Assembly (NCBI RefSeq): GCF_900459225.1 | Contig: NZ_UHFH01000003.1 | Location: 1,270,501-1,334,500, forward strand | Length of the DNA: 64,000 bases | Origin: Streptococcus dysgalactiae subsp. dysgalactiae | Lineage (GTDB): Bacteria; Bacillota; Bacilli; Lactobacillales; Streptococcaceae | Direction: 5' to 3' | Shown: one piece after another, positions 25,701 through 32,822 of the stretch | How positions within the stretch are numbered: position 1 is the stretch's first letter | Layout: each line of letters begins with the position of its first letter | Made by a program: the position numbers and the translations under genes | The notes under the pieces: model-generated | What the model saw: the letters and a program-made list of their open reading frames with translations, nothing else | Told to the model about the DNA's origin: nothing | Database searches by the model: none

Positions 25701-26984
25701 TTGACGCTCTGCTTCTTGTCGAGCTTTAGCATTACGATCACGGATAGCGGCATTTTCGGCTTTGATGCGCTCAATCTCCGCTAATTTTTGTTGGTATTCT
25801 GCTTGTGCTACTTGATTGGTTTGATTCGTTGCTTGACCTGCTTGTTCATTACGTTTACGGATAGCTTCATTTTCGGCTTCAATCTGCTTGATTTCTGCTA
25901 ATTTTGCTTCATAAGCTGCTTGGAGCGCTTGGGTTTGACGCTCTGCTTCTTGTCGAGCTTTAGCATTACGATCACGGATAGCGGCATTTTCGGCTTTGAT
26001 GCGCTCAATCTCTGCTAATTTTTGTTGGTATTCTGCTTGTGCTGCTTGATTGGTTTGATTCGTTGCTTGACCTGCTTGTTCATTACGTTTACGGATAGCT
26101 TCATTTTCAGCTTCAATCTGCTTGATTTCTGCCAATTTTGCTTCATAAGCTGCTTGGAGCACTTGGGTTTGACGTTCTGCTTCTTGTTGGGCCTTAGCAT
26201 TACGATCACGAATGGCAGCATTTCCAGCTTTAATGCGCTCAATCTCTGCTAACTTTTCTTGATAGGTAGCTTGTGCTGCTTGATTAGCTTGATGAGTTGC
26301 TTGATTAGCTTGTTGGTTGCGCTGACGGATAGCTTCATTTTCAGCCTTGATTCGCTCGATTTCAGTTAACTTGGCCTCATAGTCTGCCTTTAATTGGGCA
26401 TTCATAGTATCAGCCGCTTCTTGGGCTTGTTTATTTTGCGCATCTACTTGAGCTTGACCCGCTTCATTTTTTGCCTTAGTATCCGCTTCTCCTTTAGTAT
26501 TAAGAGCGTCAACTCTAGCTTTTTCGTCACGATTAGCTTGATCAATAGCTTTATTTTCCGAAACTGCTTGATTAATAGCAGTTGTATTAGCTTCTTGCTT
26601 AGTTGTAGCTTCTGTTACAGCTTTAGTTTGTTTCTCTAAATCGGCTTGCGCAGATGATAAGCTATCATGCGTGACCTTCTCAGACTGTTTTACAGCAACA
26701 CCTGCTTCCTGAGCTGTTGTGACAGCATTGTCCCATTCAGTGTCGCTCACATCTGATACTAACTCACCTGACTGATGGCCAGCTTGATGAGCTAGCTGTG
26801 TTTGATCAGCTCTTGGAGGTGTTTGTAGCGTTGTTAAGTTAGTCGCTGGGTTTAAAGAAGTTACATCATCCGCAAAAGCTGTCGATCCCAACGTCAAAGC
26901 CCCTGCTAAAACAATACCACAAACAAGACCATAGGCCTTTGTTTTTCTAAAATAGCCATAACCCTTAGTTTCCATTTGTTTCAT
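22701..26984 (-). CDS. Antigen I/II family cell-wall-anchored adhesin (AspA/BspA-like)
   Basis: The 1427-residue surface protein has a YSIRK-like signal peptide (KGYGYFRKTKAYGLVCG). An Ala-rich helical region carries 78-residue repeats (to about 535). A V region follows (about 538-710) that is short for the classical family. A Pro-rich region has 40-residue repeats (about 711-850), then C-terminal domains with the antigen I/II isopeptide-type pattern (about 866-1390). It ends in LPSTG at 1396-1400 with a hydrophobic tail and KKRQ. Antigen I/II proteins bind salivary and host glycoproteins and other bacteria. In conjugative elements the related PrgB promotes mating aggregates. Neighbouring LPXTG genes and the T4SS below suggest that double role. 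No frameshift. Confidence 0.93.
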   Translation of the reverse strand: MKQMETKGYGYFRKTKAYGLVCGIVLAGALTLGSTAFADDVTSLNPATNLTTLQTPPRADQTQLAHQAGHQSGELVSDVSDTEWDNAVTTAQEAGVAVKQSEKVTHDSLSSAQADLEKQTKAVTEATTKQEANTTAINQAVSENKAIDQANRDEKARVDALNTKGEADTKAKNEAGQAQVDAQNKQAQEAADTMNAQLKADYEAKLTEIERIKAENEAIRQRNQQANQATHQANQAAQATYQEKLAEIERIKAGNAAIRDRNAKAQQEAERQTQVLQAAYEAKLAEIKQIEAENEAIRKRNEQAGQATNQTNQAAQAEYQQKLAEIERIKAENAAIRDRNAKARQEAERQTQALQAAYEAKLAEIKQIEAENEAIRKRNEQAGQATNQTNQVAQAEYQQKLAEIERIKAENAAIRDRNAKARQEAERQTQALQAAYEAKLAEIKQIEAENEAIRKRNEQAGQATNQTNQVAQAEYQQKLAEIERIKAENAAIRDRNAKARQEAERQTQALQAAYEAQLSAYQQALQAKKEAENKAIDQVVFGIDAKANGVDNAEYGNSIMTVTTQPDGTFVFKHDMIDGVKTIGHGTLTGKINHHYEANKDGSITAYIDSVTFDKYEYQNVAKNDAVDKNIAFRILSATGQELFVKAHDGDKTFSETLNKTVSLKLTYQLKPHEAVKDIKVFQLHDDWVHDTHGSALVSYTNNNDAVPHVEVPDKPVQPDIVTPKVEQEKPVPEAPQKPTDGVPNLEKEKPVPPTPVKPEAVKPALEQEKPVPEAPQKPTDDVPNLEKEKPVPPTPVKPEAVKPVLEQEKPVPEAPQKPTDDVPNLEKEKPVPPTPVKPETVKPDLKSFTPEIYNPIKPVVKPHVTVPEKVVYEVMVHPVQVKQTPTNVKSVTNSDQVNIDGQLVPKGSTVTWELVNTSLKAGRQDITSYELTDPLPDGFELDVTATQTFSPDWVITTDEAGKVSLKASQTLLEHFNAKRDQEAEVPKVSLVGRLLNDAGTYHNTFKTVVTTPTGSYMVTSNTPVIYTPGNDPKTPRNPGGDNPTPHDNLIQPTKTIVDDKGQSIDGKSVLPNSTLTYLAKQDFDQYKGMTAAKESVMKGFIYVDDYKDEAIDGHSLVVNSINAANGDDVTNLLEMRHVLSQDTLDDKLKALIKASGISPVGEFYMWVAKDPAAFYKAYVQKGLDITYNLSFKLKQEFKKGDITNQTYQLDMGNGYYGNVVVNHLPELTVHKEVLDQDGKSIQNGTVKIGDEVTYKLEGWVIPAGRGYDLTEYKFVDHLQHTHDLYQKDKVLATVDITLSDGMVISKGSDLAQYTETVYNKETGQYELAFKQDFLAKVVRSSEFGADAFVVVKRIKAGDVTNEYTLYVNGNPVKSNKVTTHTAEPPQPVTPKAPALPSTGEQGVSVLTVLGAGLLSLLGLVGLKKRQ
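24481..24840 (-). repeat. Three 120-bp repeats coding for the proline-rich region of the adhesin
   Basis: Units start near 24481, 24601 and 24721 and each encode about 40 residues around EKEKPVPPTPVKPEAVK and EQEKPVPEAPQKPTDDVPN. Copies differ by few substitutions. The exact period permits gain or loss of units by recombination. Confidence 0.85.
25439..26376 (-). repeat. Tandem 234-bp repeats of the Ala-rich stalk of the adhesin
   Basis: The same phase marker occurs at 25441, 25675, 25909 and 26143, giving an exact 234-bp (78-codon) period. The first two full units look identical and the third differs slightly. A more diverged copy lies beyond 26143. Each unit contains KLAEIKQIEAENEAIRKRNE and KLAEIERIKAENAAIRDRN. 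Near identity suggests recent recombination. Confidence 0.88.
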
Positions 26985-27040
26985 GTTATTTTCTCATCTC
27001 TCTTCTAGGTTGCTTTTTGTGACATTCCCAGGTCATGTGA

Positions 27041-27739
27041 TTAGTGCGATACTTTTTTCTTGACAGCGTAGCCTAAAACCGAAATTAACATCATACCCAA
27101 GTAACCAAGCACGCTTTGTTTATCACCTGTCTTTGGTAGCGTCTTTTCAGCACCTGTAGCGTCTTTAAGTGTAACGGTACCATTAGGATTAACGTAGCCA
27201 CCAAGGCTCTCAGGGGTAACGACTTGTGTACGGCCTGCTTGGTCACGAATAATCACCTGACTGTCCTTAGTACCGATAACTGTTTTGTCTGGTGTGACTG
27301 GAATCGGTTTAAAGACCACTTCACCTGTCGTGGTATCCACCTTTTCAATAATGTCTTTTGAGACATTATCTGGGACAAGCTCTTCTTTTTTCTTGTCTTC
27401 ACTAGACTTAGGAGTTTCAGGTTTTACTTCTTCTTTAGGCTTTGTTTCCTCTTTAGGCGTTTCAGCCTGACCTGGGACAGTTTCTGGCTTGTCCTCTTTA
27501 CCAGCTGATGGGGTGGTCGGATCCACAGGAACTGGTCGTTCTTCTCTTGGAGTTTCTGGCTCTTCTGGTTTTAAGGTGTCTAGTAGTTTTTCAGGTTGAG
27601 CAGGCGCAGGAGTGACCACTTCCGTTGAAGGAGCAGTCGGATCCACTGGCACTGGGGTCTCATCTGCGTAAGCAAGAGAGGTTGTGAGTAGGGCCACTGT
27701 GGTCGCTGTGAGGACACTAAGTAATTGTTTTTTTGTCAT
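27041..27739 (-). CDS. Short LPXTG surface protein (PrgC-like position)
   Basis: The 232-residue protein has an N-terminal signal peptide (MTKKQLLSVLTATTVALLTT, cleavage after AYA). A Pro/Glu/Lys-rich region has a repeated PVPVDPTAPS/PVPVDPTTPS motif. A small domain with VVFKPIPVTPDKTVIGTKDS follows, then an LPKTG sorting signal and basic tail. Sortase should link it to the cell wall. It lies just upstream of the antigen I/II gene, as prgC lies near prgB in pCF10. RD2 also has a similar-sized anchored protein here, by recollection. Ligand unknown. Confidence 0.85.
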   Translation of the reverse strand: MTKKQLLSVLTATTVALLTTSLAYADETPVPVDPTAPSTEVVTPAPAQPEKLLDTLKPEEPETPREERPVPVDPTTPSAGKEDKPETVPGQAETPKEETKPKEEVKPETPKSSEDKKKEELVPDNVSKDIIEKVDTTTGEVVFKPIPVTPDKTVIGTKDSQVIIRDQAGRTQVVTPESLGGYVNPNGTVTLKDATGAEKTLPKTGDKQSVLGYLGMMLISVLGYAVKKKVSH

Positions 27740-27744
27740 AAACG

Positions 27745-28050
27745 TTATTCCTTTCCTTTTCGGTGATACCCCCTACCGGTTAAACGTAGTGGGCTTTGTC
27801 GGTTGATTCTACGAGCCACTAAAGTATTTTGGGATTTGATGGTTCGTATCTGGTTTAAAATCTTTGGGTAAGGGATAATGACATCAATCTCTTTGAGGAT
27901 GCCGTCCACATACCCTTTTGTCCTTCGAGTCGCATGTCTTGCTCTTAGAGTGATCAGTGTCCCATCTTCTAAGAGCGCGGTAGCGCCTCCTTGTTTTCCT
28001 AACTGTTTTAAGTCACTTAGGGTGACTACTGTTTCATTTTCATCAATCAT
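27745..28050 (-). CDS. Small basic cytosolic protein of unknown function
   Basis: MIDENETVVTLSDLKQLG starts at 28048-28050 after CAAGGAG. A GTG-started longer version would have no such site. The 101-residue product has KQGGATALLEDGTLITLRAR and a strongly basic C-terminus (LVARRINRQSP). The basic tail suggests nucleic-acid binding, but no fold is recognised. It lies five bases before the short LPXTG gene and after a long leader, so it could regulate the surface-protein operon. That is inference only. Confidence 0.65.
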   Translation of the reverse strand: MIDENETVVTLSDLKQLGKQGGATALLEDGTLITLRARHATRRTKGYVDGILKEIDVIIPYPKILNQIRTIKSQNTLVARRINRQSPLRLTGRGYHRKGKE

Positions 28051-28417
28051 TGGTTTCTCCTTGATGTTAGAAGGCTGAAATGAACAGCCATGCTGGAAGA
28101 GGTCTGTCACCTCTTCTCGGTAGTTTTGACACACGGTTTTTAGTCTAGGTACCGCAAACTCCTTCGCCTTAGAGGACAGGTCAAACTCTGGCTTTACGTT
28201 AAGTGGTCAGCACTAGCTATCCTTTTCTAGTTACAAACACCGCCCCCTTTTTTCTTTTATGCTTAGACCACGCTGATCAGGACAGTGGGGGTATTTAGTT
28301 GACAAAGGACTATGAGCTCGTTTACCCGCTCGAAGCAACAACTGTAGGCGAAGACTAAGGGATAAATCCACTCTAACAGTTGCTGGTTGGAGCAGATAAA
28401 CTGCTCAGTTCATTAGC
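28051..28417. other. Structured gene-free region between the C39 surface protein and downstream genes
   Basis: No convincing gene is present. On the minus strand there are GAGCAGTTTATCTGCTC (about 28388-28408), CAACTGT/ACAGTTG (about 28340-28383), a GAGCGGGTAAACGAGCTC element (about 28315-28333) and a perfect GAAGAGGT/ACCTCTTC stem (28096-28116) shortly before the next ribosome site. The number of stems suggests an mRNA leader or intergenic regulator. Not identified. Confidence 0.4.
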
Positions 28418-30763
28418 TTACTCGGCTTTCTTTTTAACAGAGACTAGGCCAAGGAGCGAGATGATAGTCATTCCTAATAGGCTTAAAAGTGATAAGGATT
28501 GCTCACCTGTCTGAGGAAGGCTACTTTGTGAAGTAGCGACAGTATCAAGAACCTTTTGATGGCCTTGCTTGACCATCGGTTGTGCACTAACAGAGGAAGT
28601 GTTCATTGTCTGTGATGATGTTTCTTCTGTTCTCACTGCTACAGCATCAGCCAACTGTGTTGTCCCAGACACGTAATCTGTTACATGTCCTACTTCATTG
28701 ACCACAGGAACAGCTTCTTCTCCTTTAGCGTTAAAAGCATCAACCCTAGCTTTTTCATCACGATTGACTTGAGCAATAGCTTTGTTTTCTGCCATCGCTT
28801 GATCAATAGCTGTTGTGTTAGCTTCTTGTTTGGTTGTCGCTTCTATGACAGCTTGATAGGCTTTAAAGATGGCTTGATACTGTGCTGTTAGGTCAGCCTC
28901 TTTGGCTTGCAAGGTTTTTAAGGTCTCAAGTTCTTGTTCTAAACGAGCACTTGCTTCACTGAGAACCGCCTTAGCTTGGTTTACTTTGTCTTGACTGTCT
29001 TGTCTCAGTTTTGTCACTTGCTTAAGATTCGTCACATAAGCCTGTTTTTGGGTGAAGTCAGCCTTAGCCTGTTCAACTGCTTTTGTCGCACGGCCAAGAT
29101 TTTCTTGAGCTACTGAAAGCACTTGAGTTAACTGTTCTAAGCTTTTCTCTTGAGTTGCTAGCTCCGTTTGAGCTTTAGCTAGGTCATCTTGTTTAAGGGT
29201 TAGATGTTCTTGAGCTTGCTTAAGATTAGCTGTTTTCGTTTCTAGGTCTTGTTCTGCTAATTTAGCCGTTTGTTTAGCCTTATCCAACATATCTTTGGCT
29301 GTGACTAAGTTAGCCTTAGCTGCAGCTAATTGTTCTTTGGCTTGTGAGGTTTGAGCAACAACTTGTTCTAAGGCTTCTACATTCGCTTCTGCTTGTTTAA
29401 CAGCTTGCTTAGCTTCATCTAAGCCTTCATTAGCTACTGCTTTTGCCCTTTCGAGCTGTGCCATTTTTTGAGTTGTTATTTTAAAGAAAGGTACTCCAAC
29501 CTCTGCTGTGTCAATAGCATCACGACTTTGTTCATTCCAAAGGTTAGCTACAGGATACCAACCAATATTTGCTTTTTCATATGGATCGTAGACATAAGTA
29601 TTTCCATTTGAGTACCCACGCAAGACAATTTCATGACTATATTGTGGTCCCCAAGGACTAAATTTATTATTCTGTACTGCGGCCAAAACATGATGACCTG
29701 CTTGTAAAGCTGCAATAATAGTTGATTGACTATCTAAATGTGTTGAAGCAAAGCCATAATGATTAGTAGCAGCTACAAGTCCTTTACCGCTCGTGCCTCC
29801 ATAATGTTTATTAAACTCATCTGTGTTATGCCATAAGTAATCAGCAATCTCAGTCGGTGTCACCTCTCTTTTAGCCAGCTCTGAAAAAACCATAGCCAAA
29901 GCACTAGGTACACAACCAGTTGCTGCAAAGGTTTGATTACCATAAGCTTTTTGCCACTCGTTATCTCTTTGGTTAAAGTAAGTGCCATTTTCAACAGGTT
30001 TGGTCAGACGCTCTGCTTCAATCGCAGCCATGACTTGTTCTAGAGTTGTTTGTTTTTCTGCTAACTCTTGTGACTTAAGGTCAAGCTCTTCTTTAGCATG
30101 ACTCACATCAGACTCATGTTTTGCATCTGCTTCCTGAGCCTGAGAAACTTGTGTTTCTGCTTTCGTAACCGCTTCTTGAGCCTCTAACACTTTTTCTTCC
30201 GCTGCACTGACATCAACGGCTTGATTAGTTGTCGTGAAAGCTGCCTTAGCATGATCAACAGCTTGAGTAGCACTTGTCACTGCAGCTTCTTTCTCAACAA
30301 CTGCTTGAGACGCTTTGACAACTGTTTCTTTTTGATGGTCAACTGCTGTTTGGGCTTTTGATTCAGCCTCTTGAACTGCTTCAAGTTGTGCTTGTGCATC
30401 AGTAACAGCATTTTGACTAGCCTCAGCCTCTTCTTGGGCTTTTGTTAGACCTTCTGGCGTTGCTTCACTGGCTAGTTTTTCGGCATCATTAACTGCTATT
30501 GTCGCATCAACTAAAGATTGTTGGGCTTGAGTTTTTTCTGCTTCAGCAGCTTTCACTGTAACTTCCTGATCCTTAACGGCTTGAGTGGCCTCATCAGCTT
30601 TTGCTTTGACATCAGCTACTTGATTTTCTGTCACTTCCGTATGTGTCACAACTTCAGCTGCTTTAGCTGGTCTTGTATTTGATAAATCATCTGCCTGCAC
30701 AAGACCTGTGCCTGTCGATAAAGCTGCGACTGCTATTCCTGTTAATACTTTTGTTTGTTTCAT
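28418..30763 (-). CDS. LPXTG-anchored coiled-coil protein with C39-type cysteine peptidase domain
   Basis: The 781-residue surface protein has a signal peptide (MKQTKVLTGIAVAALSTG). A long Ala/Glu/Lys coiled coil follows, then a peptidase C39-like domain at about 255-430. It continues with a second long coiled coil and an LPQTG signal at 749. The catalytic set is visible: Cys in AATGCVPSALAM (about 282), His in YSHEIVLRGY (about 378), Asp in YVYDPYEKA. Topology equals that of PrgA of pCF10, a surface-exclusion protein that also trims the adhesin, but with a different enzyme domain. About 42 residues near 640-680 match the N-terminus of the neighbouring adhesin. AAAGGAG precedes the ATG. Confidence 0.85.
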   Translation of the reverse strand: MKQTKVLTGIAVAALSTGTGLVQADDLSNTRPAKAAEVVTHTEVTENQVADVKAKADEATQAVKDQEVTVKAAEAEKTQAQQSLVDATIAVNDAEKLASEATPEGLTKAQEEAEASQNAVTDAQAQLEAVQEAESKAQTAVDHQKETVVKASQAVVEKEAAVTSATQAVDHAKAAFTTTNQAVDVSAAEEKVLEAQEAVTKAETQVSQAQEADAKHESDVSHAKEELDLKSQELAEKQTTLEQVMAAIEAERLTKPVENGTYFNQRDNEWQKAYGNQTFAATGCVPSALAMVFSELAKREVTPTEIADYLWHNTDEFNKHYGGTSGKGLVAATNHYGFASTHLDSQSTIIAALQAGHHVLAAVQNNKFSPWGPQYSHEIVLRGYSNGNTYVYDPYEKANIGWYPVANLWNEQSRDAIDTAEVGVPFFKITTQKMAQLERAKAVANEGLDEAKQAVKQAEANVEALEQVVAQTSQAKEQLAAAKANLVTAKDMLDKAKQTAKLAEQDLETKTANLKQAQEHLTLKQDDLAKAQTELATQEKSLEQLTQVLSVAQENLGRATKAVEQAKADFTQKQAYVTNLKQVTKLRQDSQDKVNQAKAVLSEASARLEQELETLKTLQAKEADLTAQYQAIFKAYQAVIEATTKQEANTTAIDQAMAENKAIAQVNRDEKARVDAFNAKGEEAVPVVNEVGHVTDYVSGTTQLADAVAVRTEETSSQTMNTSSVSAQPMVKQGHQKVLDTVATSQSSLPQTGEQSLSLLSLLGMTIISLLGLVSVKKKAE

Positions 30764-30800
30764 TATTGTCTCCTTTAGTTTTGATTATTCTGATGTGTGA

Positions 30801-31127
30801 TTAATTGTCAGTAACTGGCTTTGATAAGACTTGGAAAAAGGTTGACCAAACCTCCATGACAAAGTGCTTTTGACCATCTTTTTCGTAGTTGCGAGTTCGT
30901 AGCTCACCTTCAAGACTCATCAGAGTTCCTTTGTCGGTCCAACTAACAAGATTTTCAGCAGCTTTTCCCCAAATGATACAGGGAATGAAATCTGCCTCAC
31001 TTCCTGACCCGCCTGCTTTCTTTTTACGGTTAATCGCTAGGGTAAAGCGAGCATAGGTTTTCTTATCAGGTGTTTGATAAAGTTCTGCTTTCTTGGTCAG
31101 TCGTCCAATTAAGTTTGTGTTATTCAT
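30801..31127 (-). CDS. ssb: Single-stranded DNA-binding protein, short form
   Basis: The 108-residue protein is an SSB OB-fold: MNNTNLIGRLTKKAELYQT, FTLAINRKKK, FIPCIIWGKAAENL and GTLMSLEGELRTRNYE. It lacks the disordered linker and acidic DDDIPF-type tail of housekeeping SSB. ICE-borne SSB proteins protect the transferred or replicating strand. It lies between repA and the surface-protein genes, as prgE lies among the pCF10 surface genes. AAAGGAG precedes the start. Confidence 0.9.
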   Translation of the reverse strand: MNNTNLIGRLTKKAELYQTPDKKTYARFTLAINRKKKAGGSGSEADFIPCIIWGKAAENLVSWTDKGTLMSLEGELRTRNYEKDGQKHFVMEVWSTFFQVLSKPVTDN

Positions 31128-31138
31128 TGGCTTCTCCT

Positions 31139-32110
31139 TTAGTTTCCATAAAGCATTTCAGCTTGTTTATGCGCTACGATTTTAGCCTCCAATCGCCGTT
31201 CTTCCTTGAGGTTTTCAAGCATCTTCATGAGATAAGCTAGAGGATGATCACAGTCATAAGGTACTCGCTCAATCATATCGATCACTTCATGACTTGTGAT
31301 ATACTCTTGTGTCAAGTACTGACCAATCATCATTTTTTGCTTATGCGTTAAACTATAATTTTGAGAATCTCCTGTAAAGAGGTCAATCTGACAAAACTTG
31401 CCGTTATACCTGTCCGCAATAACTTGTAAGAGGGAATAATATTTAGGCGGAACATACGTCACAGAATTTGCTTGAGAAGAGGTGTTATCAGTTTCAGTAG
31501 GTTGTGGCCATTCATCAGAATTGGGCACAGCCTTTCTAGAACTATTATTATCTTTACTAGAGTTAGTATTACTAGTATTAATATAATTCGGGTCAATATT
31601 TTTGACTGGCCCCGTCAATTTTTTTGACCCCCCCGGTAAACTATTTTTACTGGGGGTCTTTTGACGTTGTTCTTGTCTTTTTTGAAAGGCTTTCTCTTGG
31701 CGTTCAATACGTTCTTGTTTGTATTTTTCAGCATCATAGGTCATGACATTGCCTACATAAATACGATTAGCCACTTGTCCGTCCGCATTAGAATACTGAT
31801 TAACTTCATAGATTAAGCCATAGTCCGCTAGAGCGTTTTTTAGCTTGATTGCTTTGGGTTTGGAGCAATTAAAATAACGTTGAATCTCCGCATTTGAAAA
31901 CTGAATATAAACACGTCCTACTTCATCTACCCAACCATTCTTAGCAGAGAGTTCTAAACGATTCTTCATCATGCCATAAAGCGTTTTGCCATCTGATACC
32001 AAGTTTTGGTAATGAGTATCTTCCCAAAGTACCCAAGGCATCCTAAAAAAACTTTCAGATGTTTGCATTTGTTCTAGCGTAATCGCTGAAAATTGATCTA
32101 AACCAGTCAT
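31139..32110 (-). CDS. repA: RepA_N family replication initiator
   Basis: The 323-residue protein has the RepA_N winged-helix domain in residues 15-115, with ESFFRMPWVLWED, LYGMMKNRLELSAKNGWVD, GRVYIQFSNAEIQRYF and NCSKPKAIKLKNAL. A central low-complexity region contains candidate iterons in the DNA. The C-terminal domain (about 215-323) resembles the species-linked part of these initiators. RepA_N proteins start theta replication of Gram-positive plasmids and are found in TnGBS elements, allowing the excised circle to replicate. It overlaps no other gene and starts after GAGGGGTGA. Confidence 0.9.
   Translation of the reverse strand: MTGLDQFSAITLEQMQTSESFFRMPWVLWEDTHYQNLVSDGKTLYGMMKNRLELSAKNGWVDEVGRVYIQFSNAEIQRYFNCSKPKAIKLKNALADYGLIYEVNQYSNADGQVANRIYVGNVMTYDAEKYKQERIERQEKAFQKRQEQRQKTPSKNSLPGGSKKLTGPVKNIDPNYINTSNTNSSKDNNSSRKAVPNSDEWPQPTETDNTSSQANSVTYVPPKYYSLLQVIADRYNGKFCQIDLFTGDSQNYSLTHKQKMMIGQYLTQEYITSHEVIDMIERVPYDCDHPLAYLMKMLENLKEERRLEAKIVAHKQAEMLYGN
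31592..31656. other. Candidate replication origin (iterons) inside repA
   Basis: Two near-identical dyads, GTCAATATTTTTGAC (31592-31606) and GTCAATTTTTTTGAC (31614-31628), lie 22 bp apart. A larger GGTAAACTATTTTTACTGG dyad follows, flanked by C7 and G5 runs (31628-31656). They lie in the linker-coding part of repA, the usual origin site in RepA_N replicons. Confidence 0.65.
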
Positions 32111-32114
32111 GGTG

Positions 32115-32294
32115 TCACCCCTCGAAAACTCTTAAATGAAAATTGCCATTACCAGAAAACTGAATCGTCTTTTCTACTTCTAGCCATTCTAAGGCTTTAA
32201 GGACTCTTTCTCTTGGCCAACCTGTTTGTTTCATGAGGTCGACGACCATCATATTTTTGGTTAATTGTGCCATCGAAGATTGTTTTGATGCCAT
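32115..32294 (-). CDS. Small helix-turn-helix-like protein upstream of repA
   Basis: MASKQSSMAQLTKNMMVVDL starts after AAGGAG (ATG 32292-32294), giving 59 residues. The middle, KQTGWPRERVLKALEWLEVE, looks like a winged-helix recognition segment, and IQFSGNGNFHLRVFE would be the wing. It is directly upstream of repA, so a role in repA expression or copy control is likely but not shown. Confidence 0.65.
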   Translation of the reverse strand: MASKQSSMAQLTKNMMVVDLMKQTGWPRERVLKALEWLEVEKTIQFSGNGNFHLRVFEG

Positions 32295-32361
32295 AAATTC
32301 TCCTTCCCTTTCAACTCTCACCTTAGTATTCACATACTATTTTCTAATTGATTTACTTCTC

Positions 32362-32652
32362 TCAGGTTCCGTCTCTAGCATGTTGGTAGTATGGGTAAGT
32401 GCCGTGTTTATTTTTAGGACTCCGTTCATGAATGACTCCATCTCTCTCTACTTCTAAAAGCAAACTGGAGGAATTGTAATAATAGCCACTACACAGCCAA
32501 ACTCTATTTAGGTCATCATACGGTGATTCTTTTACTTCTTCAGTAAAATCCTTAGTATCTTTAGCTACTACTTCTTCCTCGTTATCAAGATCTATTACTT
32601 CAAATATTTCTAAGGTGTCTATATCCATAACTATTTCTAAATTGTTTGACAT
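32362..32652 (-). CDS. Acidic protein of unknown function at the start of the ICE operon
   Basis: The 96-residue protein is very acidic in its first half (IDTLEIFEVIDLDNEEEV). Its second half is aromatic with WLCSGYYYNSSSLLLEVER. It has no signal peptide. GAAAGGT precedes the ATG. It is the first gene of the long minus-strand ICE transcript. A promoter-like TTGACC with a poor -10 lies at about 32690-32710. Acidic proteins in this place can be DNA-mimic antirestriction factors, but similarity was not recognised. Confidence 0.6.
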   Translation of the reverse strand: MSNNLEIVMDIDTLEIFEVIDLDNEEEVVAKDTKDFTEEVKESPYDDLNRVWLCSGYYYNSSSLLLEVERDGVIHERSPKNKHGTYPYYQHARDGT

Positions 32653-32784
32653 TCATTAATACCTTTCTACTCGTTTAAAGCATAACTGCTCAAATTAGGG
32701 GTCAAGTGGTTACAAGTTTATCAATTGAGGCATTACTGAGAGAAATCACTTTATCCTTGGTTTCAATAATTATGACAAACGAAA
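32653..32784. other. Non-coding stretch before the first minus-strand ICE gene
   Basis: No gene is present. It should hold the main promoter of the repA-transfer operon. The best candidate on the minus strand is TTGACC with TATGCT 15-16 bases downstream, which is weak. Confidence 0.35.
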
Positions 32785-32808
32785 AAGAGAACGATTTCTC
32801 GTTCTCTT
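32785..32808 (-). terminator. Terminator just inside the ICE right end
   Basis: A perfect 10-bp stem AAGAGAACGA/TCGTTCTCTT with a four-base loop is followed by TTTTTC on the minus strand. It would stop transcription entering the ICE from the rqcH side. Confidence 0.75.
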
Positions 32809-32822
32809 AAGCTATAAGGATA

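Noticed and set aside
25439..26376. CRISPR-like or satellite repeat array
   Set aside because: The repeats are 234 bp, contiguous, keep frame and encode the adhesin stalk.
24276..26639. Several open frames antisense to the adhesin gene
   Set aside because: They follow from biased codon use in the repeats and lack ribosome sites.
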